This document shows positions 15,783-28,200 of a stretch of 64,000 nt of DNA, piece after piece; the stretch's first letter is position 1, and each line of letters opens with the position of its first letter. A model generated the notes under the pieces. It ran no database searches and had not been told where the DNA came from. It saw nothing but the letters and a program-made list of their open reading frames with translations. Source of the DNA: Oscheius tipulae (taxonomy: Eukaryota; Nematoda; Chromadorea; Rhabditida; Rhabditidae); NCBI GenBank assembly GCA_037178975.1, contig JASJZH010000005.1, forward strand, positions 8,890,501 through 8,954,500, given 5' to 3'. A program made the translations under genes and the position numbers.

Positions 15783-17294
15783 AAAGAAGTTGAACTTCGC
15801 GCACGCGAACTAAGTTTGAGTGTTTCCTGCAAAAAAAACGTGTAAAATTGAGCGACAAACGAGAGCAAGATGTGGAAAAAAAAATAGAACTGGAAATATT
15901 TGAATTCAACAAGTCGCGGCAAATTATAGCTCTATCGTTACGGGATCCAAATTCAAACTTAAAATGGTGGTAATACAAATTTCCACATAAAACGATGTTC
16001 TTGCTGTGAAATTGAGTGTCCTGCCCGCTTTATCATTAACCGGTGATAAAGTAAAAGCAAATAGATAAGACTACAAGTGCTCGAAGGCTAGCAACAGGGG
16101 AAAGGTCAAAAAGTGGAGAAAATGAAAGAGAGAGACTCCTCATGAGCATAATTTGGCCGGTCCCCTCCTAGCCAGACTGCCCCTATCGATCCCTCCTTTT
16201 CCAGATGTCCACGAGCTTGGGACATACTGAAATAGGTTGAGCGATGGCGATCTTTTTAAATGAATGCGAAAGAGGCATGAAGAAAGATGGGCAACTTGCT
16301 CAGAGAAGCAGTCGGATTTCTTTTCGAAAAAGTTGGTCGGAGTGACCACTCCGTTTCGAAAGGTTCTCCTAATTGAATTCGTGCTTTTTCTATACTAAAG
16401 CGAAGACTGGTAATACACAACAATGAAGGAAAGCTAGCAAAAAAAACTTTAAGCAAAACTACGAAATTATAGGGTAATACAATAAATTTGGGACATTGTG
16501 AAAGAAAGGCGGATAGCGCAGCTGTAGTGTCGTTGTGAGACCTCTCCGTGGCCTACAGACGGAGAGTGTCAGACAGAGCGAGCCCGGTCGAATCGATAGG
16601 ATTGCTGCGAGGAGGAGAGAGACGCAGAGCAGGAGCTGTTTTATATTTTTGGGAGGCTGATTCGACCACTTTGAGCGAGAGAGAGAACACCGTTCGCCAG
16701 CAGACTTCTCCCAACAGAATCCAGTCTCGTCGAGGTAAGCAATCAATCTAGTGGGAGTATTTTCGCCAAACAGCTGGCGAAATCACTCTAAGTCTCCCTA
16801 AATTTCTACTTCCTCCAAATGTCCACTTATTTCCGAGCTTTTCAGCCACTTTCAGCGATCTGGCTGTGTAAAAGAACCCCTTAGAAGGTGAGAAACCTAG
16901 AACAATGAGCAAACTAGGCCGGATGACTTTCATGAAACACAGCTACGTTATGGGATAGCTACGTTATAGGAATTTCTTTGAGACTTTTGAACCATGTTTA
17001 TCGATCTGGCCGTGTGAAAGAACGCCCAAAAAAAAGGTTTAGTGCGAAAAGGGGTCGAAATTAGCTGTTTCACACTTAAGAATCGAATATCGACAAAAGT
17101 GACCATCTTCCCATTCACTTTTGGCAATATTTTCGTTTTAATAGGTTATTTCTGACGTTAAGTTCGATAAAAAAAAGTACTAGAAAGTGTGAAAATCGGA
17201 TTAAGTGAGCAGAAAAATCGATTTATGGAAGGGTTACGAAATGCGCGCGCAAGGTTTTTGAAATCTTTTCACACCGAAAGCTTTTAGGTCTCGG
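15783..17294. other. intergenic stretch between divergent genes
   Basis: Lies between the DDX3-like gene (leftwards) and the Ser-rich gene (rightwards), so it should contain both promoters. A short motif recurs (gatctggctgtgtaaaagaa at about 16858 and gatctggccgtgtgaaagaa at about 17003). No gene was supported. Confidence 0.4.
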
Positions 17295-20200
17295 ATGTCC
17301 TCTTCGTCGTCGACAACAGACCCAAATTCAGCAGCTTCTTCTAGGAAAAGGCACTCTCCCACATCTCGTGAGTCATAACTATTGAAAAACTCGATTTTAT
17401 AGGTTCAAAATTGGATTCCGAAGACGCGGCAGGCTCGTCTTCTTCGAGCATCACCTCAGCTCAATGTAGCAAACAGAGAAAGATCGGCGGGCCTTCGGCT
17501 GAGGTGCTTCAGTCTCGTTTTTAATGTTAAAACGTCTTTTCAGGATCAAGAAGTGGCTGAAATAGCTTCTCGGGAACTCCGCGATCTGCACGACTTCTTT
17601 CCGGACCAGGCTGAAGATGGTCCACTGACCAGATCCAAGGCTAAACATACTGGCTCGCCGCTTCCCAGAGAACCACTGATCATTCCACAGAGGTAGGTAG
17701 AGTTTGGGAAACCTTGAAAAGTTTGGGAAAGTTAGAAATTTTATGAGTCAGCAATGGCGAGAATACCATAATCCAAAGGTCGGAAGTGGCGCGTCAACTC
17801 TTGACCATATGAATAGATACACAGGGAGTTTCAAGTGTGTAGCAGCGTATTGATGGGTAAGAGTTTGTGCGCAGCGGGATTTAACAGTCAGCTGAATAAC
17901 GATGTGACAGTGACAGTAATAGAGAACCACATTCACTGTTATCCCTGACTAATTGTAAGCATCAATTTTCAGACGCAGACAAATGACAAAACCGTCGGCT
18001 CGAGGTGGTCAACTTCGCTATGAAGATGTCCCCTCATCCTCTTCGGCCTCCTCATCTTCCAATAGTCAACAAATCATCCAGGCTGTCCCGACCATGGATG
18101 ACATGCTCGTCCCTCCCATACCCATCATTCAACAGTTTGTCATTCTGTCTCTTTCAGCCCAATCACTATTGAAATGTACTTAATGACAGTTTCAGTCCTA
18201 CGCTCCATCACACTCCGCTTCTGAATACCTCACCATGGACAAGACCAATGGCTGCCATGATGGACGAAGTGGCCAGCAGTAGTCAACAGCACGCAAGAGA
18301 TCTAGCAGCCTACAATCTCGTCTCGGCACAGATCGGAATTCAGAGCAGATACATAAGTCAGCAGGCTGCCATGCTTCATCAGGTAGATACTGAGAGTTGA
18401 AGAGGACTGAAAATCTTATCAAGAATGAGTGTCAGATGTCTAGCAAAGACTATACGAGTTGGTGCGCACCCAAACTCAAAATGGCTCCTCCCACGGGCTT
18501 TCCCGCCGCGCACATCTCTAGGGCCGAACCGTACCATCTCGGAGTCAAACACTCTGGCAACGTCTTAGGTTCCAATCACATCCTGTCCTTGTCAACATGA
18601 TCTTCCTCTCTTACCCTGTCAGTCTCTGTCAAATCGTTCCTCTTGTCCTGTCCGCTTTCACGTTTGACGCCACTGAATGACCCTAAACTTGTTCCCTGAT
18701 ATGCGAAAGCTCAGTTTTCCCGAAATTGCGTACCAACTCGCTAATTCGATAAACTGAATATCCGTAATCTGTCGCTACGAATCGACCCTTGGGGAACGGT
18801 ACGTTGACAAACAACCAGACATACAAAGCGATATGGGTACAGACACCCTTAAGCTCGAATATTTTCAAGTGAAACATTCTTAGCCATCCCACACTCTGTA
18901 TCTACTGTAGTCGGACCAAAAACATCTCACAGCCGGCGCATCTGGACTCGCTAAAAAAAGGGCGACAGTTCTTTGTCGGAACTCATTCTTTTCAAAGACT
19001 CACACCACCACTACTGTGGTGCTAGACTTTTCAGGATGCCTAAGGTTCGAATTCTCTACTTGTACTCTTAGTAAACTTATGTTCAGTTCTCATAGATGTT
19101 TAGATAGAGATACTGTCTCTCTCTGTGTCTCTATCTCCCTGTTTCTTTGTCTCTCTGTTTCTCTGTCTCCCTGTCTCTTTGTCTCTCTGTCTCTCTGTAC
19201 AGTAAGACAGATACATCAGCCACGCTGGGTAAATGTGGATATTTGAACGTATGCTCCTTTTTCTAATAATTCCAAAGTGCCATTTTGTCAGCCTAGATGA
19301 CAAGAAAAGTCATAAAGTGCCCCACTCCAGTAAATGGATGACAAAGTCAGTGTTCATCATTAACTAAGACCCGGGGCTGGAAGAGGAAATTGAGTTTAGT
19401 CATTGTGTGGCGAAATAACGAGATTTCGTCTGCGTCTTCTTCCTTTCTGTCCTACCAGTGTTCGCTTTTTCCTCGTTCCTTTTCAAGTTGCGGGACATAG
19501 TATACTCAACCAACAAGTTCAGCAAGAGAAAGAAAGACAGAGACAGAAAGGCAGAAAGACAGAGAGCTAGAGACGGCAAACCTGAGTATTCAACGCTTAC
19601 ACATTATAGTGATTTTGAAGGGTCCTGCAACGAAGATTTTCCGAAGGCTACAAGTTCATCTGGTTCCAATATCAATTTGTGGGACAGGATATTGACATAA
19701 TGACCGGGGGCATGAGAGGGGTTGTTTGGCCTCTGGGAGAGAGGGCAGGTAGCACTTGGCACAACCCTGTTTATGAAAACAACGTGCTCTCTCTCAGTTT
19801 CTAGCTGTTTCCTGGCCCAGTTTCTCTTCGAATAGTTGCTTCAACACTTCCAATGCTCGCCGCGACGAAGAAGTCTCGACGCGCACGAGGCGTGACTTGG
19901 TTCGCCAAGCTTTGGGCCCAAGAACCACATGTCCAATTTTCCAGCTTTTGATGTTCTGCAAACTTGTAGCCCTTATTCTTTTTTAAAACTTTATAGAACA
20001 TCAAAAATACTTAAAATGAGTTCTTGAGTCTATTTCGTGGCGAAGAAGTCTCGGCGCTCACGAGGTGTGACTTGGCTTGCCTAGTTTCGGATCCAAAATG
20101 GCATGTTCCAGCTTTTGATGTTTTGCAAACGTGTAGCTCTTGAAAAAGCTTTGCAGAGCATAGAAAAATTTAGAAATCCCTCCTTGTGCCCGAAAATCTT

Positions 20201-21165
20201 CTAACAAGGAACCACATGGTATCTTTGTGATCATTTCGGACTGTGATCAGTCAACAACAATGTTTTGAATTGATCGAGCACGAACCCAGGGAGAGAGAGA
20301 GAGAGAGAAAGAGAGATAGCAGCCCTTTCTCGTCATGTGTTTTCCAGCCGTTCCCCCATAGACACGAAATTTTCAGATCCCCGTCATCCAAAACACCGGT
20401 CATCCTCCAGTCGGAGTTCCTCTCGGCCTCTCGGGCATGCTCTTTGACCCAATCTCCGCCACCAACGGTCAGCCCTCGACTGCTACGAGTCGTGCCCTCT
20501 CCAGGTCTGTACTTCCCACCAGAAAAACATCAAAGACTTTAGATCCGCCGCCTCACAATTCATTCATGGTCTCGTACCCCGGATGCAACATCTCCTCGGC
20601 GGACACAAGCCCGCCCAGCAAGGTCAGTTCAGAATAGATTAGATATAGATAGCCTAATTGGCTGTAAATGATAGGGTTTGTAGAACTGGTAGGATGGGAA
20701 TTTGCCTGGAGATTGATCTGGGCACCCCCTGTTGAGTGCCAAAGGCCCATTACTGAGAACTGGTTGGGAGGAGGGAGGCAACGGAGGGAGGAAAAAGGAT
20801 TGTGGGTTCTCGCGGAATGACCTCGTAAATGAACTGGTACGGATGAGAAGATGTGAGGCAATGACTCTCCAAGTCAATAGACTGAAACAGAATGCTAAGA
20901 GGACAGTGGTCATGACTCTCTTCTGCTCGTGTCTCTGGTTCAAGTCCATAGACTGTCAGTTTGACCTGACAACTCTCTTTTTCATGTCTAGACTGACAAA
21001 GAGTCCGGAGCAGACACCTGGTACCTATTGAATTGTCAAAAGTTCTGTTCTTTGGGCTGTGCATGGCCACAAACTCTCGAAAAGTGGTAGCTTCTGACAT
21101 GGTAGAACTATCTCCAGGCTTCGATTTTGACAAACGGTCGTCCTTTCAGCAAACGAAGAATGAAG
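17295..21165 (+). CDS. Ser-rich, low-complexity, probably nuclear protein (incomplete model)
   Basis: Exons 17295-17367, 17403-17503, 17544-17692, 17973-18134, 18196-18382, 20377-20622 and probably 21118-21165 join with phases 1, 0, 2, 2, 0, 0, so the reading frame is real although no stop was found. The start follows ttttag by 7 nt. The product has Ser-rich and basic stretches (SSRKRHSPTS, LTRSKAKH), ELRDLHDFFPDQ, a Met/Gln-rich part (MAAMMDEVASSSQQHARDL, ISQQAAMLHQ) and a Pro/Ser part. The last candidate exon ends FSKRRMK, a possible nuclear localisation signal. No known domain was recognised. It could be an independent transcription-related gene or 5' exons of TRIP12, whose animal orthologues begin with a long Ser/Lys-rich disordered region; no in-phase junction to the TRIP12 exon at 22278 was found, so it is kept separate. 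The 2-kb intron carries two hairpin repeats. Confidence 0.55.
19905..20205. repeat. two tandem palindromic hairpin repeats
   Basis: Copy 1 at about 19905-20015 (ttttgatgttctgcaaac and aaaactttatagaacatcaa); copy 2 at about 20085-20205 (cttttgatgttttgcaaac and agctttgcagagcatag). Both are preceded by the same gcgacgaagaagtctcg/cgcacgaggcgtgacttgg text, so a unit of about 190 bp was duplicated in tandem. Confidence 0.55.
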
Positions 21166-22277
21166 GTAAGCTGGACAGGGTTGTAAGAAAGCAAAATGAT
21201 TTCATCATCTGACGGAATGACTGGGACAGATTTATGAGGCCAAAAATCTGTCTCTGATCCGGGCACAGAAAATATATGACTCTAAGCCCCTGTCCCTGTC
21301 CAGGTTCTCAATGAGCTTGTCCGTCAATCTCAACCAGTTAGGTTCACCTATCAGCTCCTATCTTTGTGCCTGCTCAGTGTGATCTGGTAGTTCCTGCCCA
21401 GAAGGATGGTATGGAACCCTGTCAGACCCCCTCTCTCTCTCTCCATGGACTGTTTGTGTCTCTCCTACCCTTTGTCTGTCAGCCAGTCTGATCTCTCAAG
21501 TTCTGTCTCTCCCCATACACTGTCTGTTCATGTCTCACTGTCAGTCAGCCCTCTGTAAGTCCATCGATTGTCTATCAGTTTGACAGTTTCTGTTCGTGTG
21601 TCCATTGACTGTTTATCAGCTTTGTAAACTTCTGTCCAGGTCGGCTGTCTGTCCGTATGATCTCTCTGGCTCCGATGCAGATCCACAGACGTCAGTATTT
21701 CTGTCCGTCAACTCTGTCAGGTCGTTTGTTCTTTCAGTTCCTATCTCTCTCCATAGACTATCTTCTAGTTGGATCTGTCACTTTCGGTCCCGGTCAACTA
21801 TCTGCCAACTCCTGTTCCTGTTCAGACTCTGTCCGTCCATCTCTCCCTGTCTTGTTGACACCGAAGGATAAGCTGTCGAGATTAATAAGGGGCACATGGG
21901 ATCAACTACTTATGCCATCGAATCGATTTATTGAGGGAGGATGAAAGAATTGAAGCTTGTGTAATACGGGGAGGGGGTCAGTGGCTGTATGTTTAGTGTG
22001 AAGAGGCGAATTATGCCGTGGAGTGTGTCCCTGTCTCTTCCCAACCTGCTCTCGGTTCTCTCGCCGTCTCTGTCGTCTCTGTCTCTACCCCCACCCGATG
22101 AGAGAGAGTCAGCTGATGCTGCCGCGCTGCTATCGTAGTTGTCGTCCGGTCTGACCCCCTCTTACGGCGGACACTGGAGTATGTTATAATCTCATCGCGG
22201 TGCTGCGTCTACGAAAGCTCATCCTCACTCTCAGTCTACCTCTTAGAAGAAGAAACGGGTCCAAAGAACGGGTAGCC
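21166..22277. other. gap before TRIP12, low-complexity
   Basis: Rich in CTGTCTCTC, CTGTCCGT and related pyrimidine text, especially 21300-21850. It may contain the last exon of the Ser-rich gene and the TRIP12 promoter or trans-splice site (cctcttag about 34 nt before the TRIP12 ATG). Nothing else is supported. Confidence 0.35.
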
Positions 22278-25200
22278 ATGGACGTAGAAGACCCGATGGA
22301 CATCGACATGCCTCCCTTAGAAAAGAGAAATCTCTTGGATGGTGATCGCATTTGCAACATGTCGCGGCATGAATTTAGATCGACTATGGGTGAGTACCAG
22401 AGACCTCAGAAAGTCAAAAACGTTTCTTGGGACTCGAACCCCCACCCCTGGATCCGTAGTCGGAGGGCTAACCGATTGCACCATCTGGGAAGAGAGTACG
22501 CACCACTTCTGATAGTTCATATATGCCGGAGCCTTTCATTTCCCCCAGGGTTTATGATTTTATTGTTTTCCGATGACGAATTCTGGGTGCCCATGACCCG
22601 AGGGTCACATGTTTCGATTCTCTCGTGTGTGGCCCCACGTGAGGAGCGTACGCATTATACTGCGCAGGGCAGAGTCCGGTTCTTTGCGCCGAAGAGCCTC
22701 CTCCTTTGGAGAGGGAGACAGAGCGCAAATACAGTCAACATATTTGTTTGTTTCTGTTATCGGCTTTCTCTCTCTCTCTTTCTCTCTTCAAAAGCGGTAG
22801 TAGATGAGAGGGACGCAGGTTGCCAACTGCACAAGTATTGTGGAAGGTGTCGAAAGCAAAGCGGTATAGGGTTTCGCGTCCATTTTATGGTTGTTCCCCT
22901 GAGTTTCGGGTCGTCTCCTAGATGTCTCTTCTTGAGGTAGAAACCGCCTATGCACAAATGTCAATGGACGATCGAGGTAGTCGATCAAACTTTTCAAAAT
23001 TAAGTACCCTCCTATTACAATGTCTTTTCAGATGGTCGAGTTAGCGGAATCATGGAAGGACTCCGCTCCGCCAACGAAATTCGGCAGGCTGAAGCAGCCG
23101 GAGAGCTGGCTGAATGGCTACTGATGGCAAACGAGGACAGTCTACCGACTCATTTACCGATAAGAGAAATTGTCCAGTCTCTCATTCAGCTACTGCAAAT
23201 GGAACACAATTTTGAACTGGTAGGGACAAAGGCAGAGAGACAGAGACAGTGCTCTTTTTCAGATGCTGACAGCAGCCCGATGCATTCGGAACCTTCTGGA
23301 AGCCATCCCACGAGCCCAGCCAATCGTCATCGAGGCCGTGCCCTGTCTTCTGGAAAAACTCAAGCGTATTGAGTGTGTCGATGTGGCCGAGCAGTCACTG
23401 ACAGCTCTGGAAGAATTGTCCAAGCGGAACTCTAAGACTATCCTTTTGGCTGTAAGCACCGACCGTATTCACCCATAACATGAAATTCTTTAGGGCGGAA
23501 TCGCTGCTTGTATCTCCCATGTGGACTTCTTCTCTATCGCCTCTCAGCGTCTGGCCTTCTCGATCGCCGCTAACTGTGCCACCTACCTCGGTGCCAATGA
23601 GTTCAACCACGTCCGCGACTCTCTGTCTGACTTGACCGAACGCCTTCTGATCGAAGATAAGAGATGTCTGGAGAGTGTCTGTCAGCTGTTTAGTCGACTC
23701 GTTGATAATCTCAAGAACCATCCAGATAAGCTCAGAGAAATTGCGGGAGTCAACTGCCGGTATGGAGTTATGAGAGTCGGAAGGAATAAAAGCATAGTTT
23801 TAGACTACTTGCCCTGATCCAGCAGCACCTCGTCTCACAGCCCTGTCAATTGAGTTCCAGTATTTTCTCGTCGATTGTGAGGACTGTGAGGACGATGGCC
23901 AGCAGGTGTCCGGACATTGCTGCAGCCCTCATTCGTATGAACTATCATGTAAGTACAGAGAAAGAGACAGAGAGACAAAGAAAAAGAAAAAAAGCTTTTG
24001 TCTTTCTTGGGAATCGAACTCGACTCAGTTAGACCCATAGTCAGAGCTCTAACCGAATGCGCCATTGGGGCAAAAGTTGCGCCTCCCTGCTCACGAGGCT
24101 AATTGAGTTTAGAGAGATTCATTTACACCTTTTCAGATAACGCTTCGCACACTGTTCATCGGTAATATTGAGGAGGGAGAGAAGAACCAAGACCTTGTCG
24201 AAATCATCGAGAGGCCTCCGAATCAGCTGCAGGACATGGTCTATCTCATCGGGTACCTAGTTCGCAAAAACTGGATAACAAGACATTTTCAGAGAAATGT
24301 TCCCAACTCTTCCGACCACCGGAATCTTTGAAATCGACCAAGTTTTTCTCAAGAGCAATCCGAGCGATGTCCAGTGGTATTGGCAGGACGACGATATGCA
24401 TTGGCAGCCATTTCGTCCCCAGGACAGCAAAGTCATCGAGATTGCCAGGGAGAGCGGACAAAGTGTTCATGACATGCCCATCGGGTCGCATCTTTACCGG
24501 ATCGACCTGGCCGGCTGCACACAGAGAAACATTCAGACCGGGAAAGAGAGAAACATTCAAAGGAGAAGTGCCTCTGTCAATAGAGGTGAGTGAAATTGTA
24601 AATCGTAGCCTCTCGGGCGAAGATATCCAAGTGAACATCTCGGCGAGCTTGGACTTGGCTGGTTAAGTTTCGGGGTCAAGACAGCATTTTTGAATTTTTC
24701 GATGTTTTGCAAAGTTGTAGCTCTTAATCTGCTCTACATCTTTGCAAAGCATCAAAAAGGTTAAAAATGCAATCTTGGTCCTGAAAATTGGCCAACCACG
24801 TCACGACTTTGACCCACCAAAATACAAATGAGCATTTTTGCGGCTGGAGGAGTGCTTCATTTAGCTTGCAGTAATCCGAACCAAGCTATTTCAGCTCCCG
24901 CCAAATCTTTGGAAGAGGACAGCCGTCTGACTCTTCTTCAATCCGATCCGGACATGGTTGAGAAAGTCGTTCATACCCTCTTCCCCATTCTGGTAGCCAT
25001 CGACGGTAGTTCTTCCGGTCCGGCCCTGCGCTTCGAGTGTCTCCGTGTCATGCTCCGAATGATCTGTCCCATTCCATCGGCTGTCCTGCGCGACGTCTTG
25101 GCCGATCTGCCTCTTTCTGGACACATTGCCTCCGCCCTGGCCAGTCCCCGAACCAAGGACATCTGCATCGTGGTAGCGGCCCTCCAGATGGTTCATCTAC

Positions 25201-28200
25201 TGCTGGAGAAAATGTCGGACATCTACAGTCCACTGTTCCGAAAGGAGGGTGTCGTACATGAGATTCAGAAGCTAGCAGCAGTTTCTGGAAAGATCGCTGA
25301 GAGCAAGTCCGCTCCTTCCAGTACTGTCTCCAGTCCTCTTCAGGTGAGAACTCTTACCCAAAGTACGCAGTTGCAAACGCAAGATTTTAGTTGTTTTGAA
25401 GCGTTTGATGTTTTGCAAAGTTGTAGAACGGATCAAGGGCTACAACTTTGTTAAGCATCGAAAAATTGAAAGAGGCAGTCTTCGCTCCGAAAGCTGGTAC
25501 ACCATGTAGTGAACTGGGAGCGCCGAGGCATACTCATCGCGGCAAACCCCCTAAACGGCTTAGGCTTTTTAGATCTTATTTTTCTACTTTTTGATGTTCT
25601 ACATTGTTATAGAGGAGATCAAAGCCTAAAACTTTGCAGTGCATCAAAAAGTTGGAAAATGCTTTCTTGACCCCGAAATGACCGCATGCGCATTTGCGTA
25701 TCTTTGTGATGGGCTTCTAAAGATATTCTAATACCATTTATGTTTCAGAGCTCCGAGTCATCAACTCGTGTCACCCGTTCCCAGAGGAATAAGTCGATCT
25801 CGACAGCGCAGAGCACTGAGGAGGCCAAGAGTCGATCGAAGAGAGACAAGCCGGATGTGCCGAGGGACAATAGAAGGAAGAGGGCCAGCCCGGACGGAAG
25901 TCCTGTCTCGAAGAAGGAGAAGGAGCCTAGAAGGAAGTCGTCTGGAATCCTCAACGCTCTCAGAATCCCTGGCATTGGGGGTATGGGACGAGCTTCGACG
26001 TCTTCGGCCAGTTCGTTTGCAGAGCCGGCAACTCCTCCTCCTATGGCTGGGCTCATCAGTAGCTTAAGTAAGTCCACCACACTGAGAGAGACATTACCAT
26101 ATCTTTCAGTTGTCCAATCCGGTTCCTCTCCCAGCTCCCGAACGAAGTCCTCGACTGACAGTCAAATGAGCAGTTCTAGCAAGGACAAGCTGCGCCAATG
26201 GATCAAAAAGGAGGCAGCCCTGCTGCTCAAAACCTATTTCTCCGACTGTGGATCCGATGGGGCCATAATTGACTCTCTGTCCTGGATTTCTGAGCAGCTC
26301 AAGACCGTCAGTATTGATGTCGGCACGACACCACTTTCTCAGCTTCATGATATCCTGAGCAAGGATTCCGTCAGTGCCTTCGAGATGATGTATTCCGGGG
26401 TCATTCCGGCTCTGCACATGTACCTGGTCAACGAGGATCTGGTCCCAATGAGGGAGGAGAGATTGAAGCGTTTCGCAGCAATCTTCATGCATCTCGAGGA
26501 GAACAATCTGCGTCCTACCGGAGCGGATGGCTGCTTCAATTCTTTCGAGTCCTTGGTCACGAAAGTCTTGGCATCTGTGTCTCAATTGGAACAGTTCCCT
26601 GTCAAGGTAAGGTTTATCTCTCTGTCTCTTTGTCTCCCTGTCTCTTTTTCCCTATGTCTGTATCTGTCTGTCTCTCGGTTGTCTCTCTGTTTCTCTGTCT
26701 CATCAAACATCTTTCAGGTTAACGACATGGGCGGAATCGTGACTGGCACGGCCACACTCCGTGGAGCTCAAGCCCTCCGCTTCTTCCAGAATCATCAGAT
26801 CAAGTGCTATCTCCGTCGTCATCCGAACTGTCACGATCTCAAAGACTACCATCGGCATGGAGGCAGCACAATCAAGGTCGATCCTTTCACCTCGATTTCC
26901 GCCATTGAACGCTATCTGGCTGACAAGGAACTGTCCAGGATTCGAGGAGAGGAGTCGAGTGGAGATGATATGAGTGACGATGATGTGAGTTACAAAAAGA
27001 CAAAACAGAGCCGGAACTCGAACCCGAGTCGTTTGAGCACCAAGCGATACACACCCACTGCGCCAAAATGATGAAAAGCACGTCTTGAAGAGCAAATGTG
27101 GTATTCAGGCGCACTCAGTTTAGATTAGAAACTGATAAGATTAGTACCTAAAATAAGTATATGACATGGTTTTCGTACGTACTCAACAATGAAGTTTCCA
27201 GAGTGCGGTGGTCACAAGCCCCCCAAACGGCGAGGAGAAGAGAATCGAAATCCTTATCGGAGACCAGGCCCTGCCCAGTCAGATGAGTGTCCTCCAAGCC
27301 CTGCGTCAGTATTCGCCCTTCATGAACAATGGGGAAGAGGGACAGACAATCGGGAGTAGTCTATGGATGACCACCCATACTCTTCTTTACCGTTCGGCAG
27401 CCGAAGCTTCGAAACCTACAGCTTCTGGTTCTATCTCTTCCTCTGGTAGTCAGCCCAAGGAGAAGAAGCGGAAAATCAATGAGAGGCTATGGAATGGTAA
27501 GATTTATTTACTTTCTGTTAATAATGTGTACTTCCAGAAGGAGAAGTCGACTCGAACAAGGACTCTCTCTACCAGTTCCTTCAGCCTGTCCTCCCGTACC
27601 CTATTGAGGACCCGAGTGTCCCAGCACTCCTCCTGCTCCGTGCTCTTCACGGTCTGAACCGTTTCTGGTACGATCTCTTCGACATCGAGACCTCTCCACC
27701 CACTTCCTTTGCGCCGATTCTGCCTCTCGGTGCCTTTAATTCCTCGAAACTGTCGGCCAAGATGCATCGCCAGCTCTCGGACTTCATCTCCGTAGCCACA
27801 CAGCAGCTGCCTCCCTGGACGCTGGACCTGGCCAAGGGAATGCCCTTCCTGTTTTCGTTCTCCCTGCGTCGGACCCTTCTCTACTGCACCAGCTTTGGAA
27901 GAGACCGAGCCCTAATGCATCTCGTTCATCAGACTGAGGGTGTCCATGGTGAGGGCGAGGCTGGTCGTCTCACCCCGCGCATCGAGAGGAGAAAGATCGT
28001 GGTCAAGCGGGATGATCTGCTCCGGTCAGCTGACGCGGCTCTGTCCGCCAACGCCAGTTCCCGCGCGACTCTCGAAGTCAGCTTTGAGGGCGAGGCCGGA
28101 ACGGGTTTCGGTCCAACCCTGGAATTCTACTCTACAGTCTCCAGAGAGATGCAGAACGCCGTCCATCGCATGTGGCATGGTCCGACCGAGAAAGACAAAA

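Noticed and set aside
18135-18195. Possible 23-nt intron at 18135-18157
   Set aside because: Too short, and it leads to a frame that stops; the 61-nt intron ending at 18195 gives an open, phase-consistent frame.
22390-22940. Extension of the first TRIP12 exon as a 246-codon open frame
   Set aside because: The extension runs through a good donor (gg|gtgagt), a tRNA-like repeat and pyrimidine tracts; the spliced model restores the known armadillo sequence in phase.
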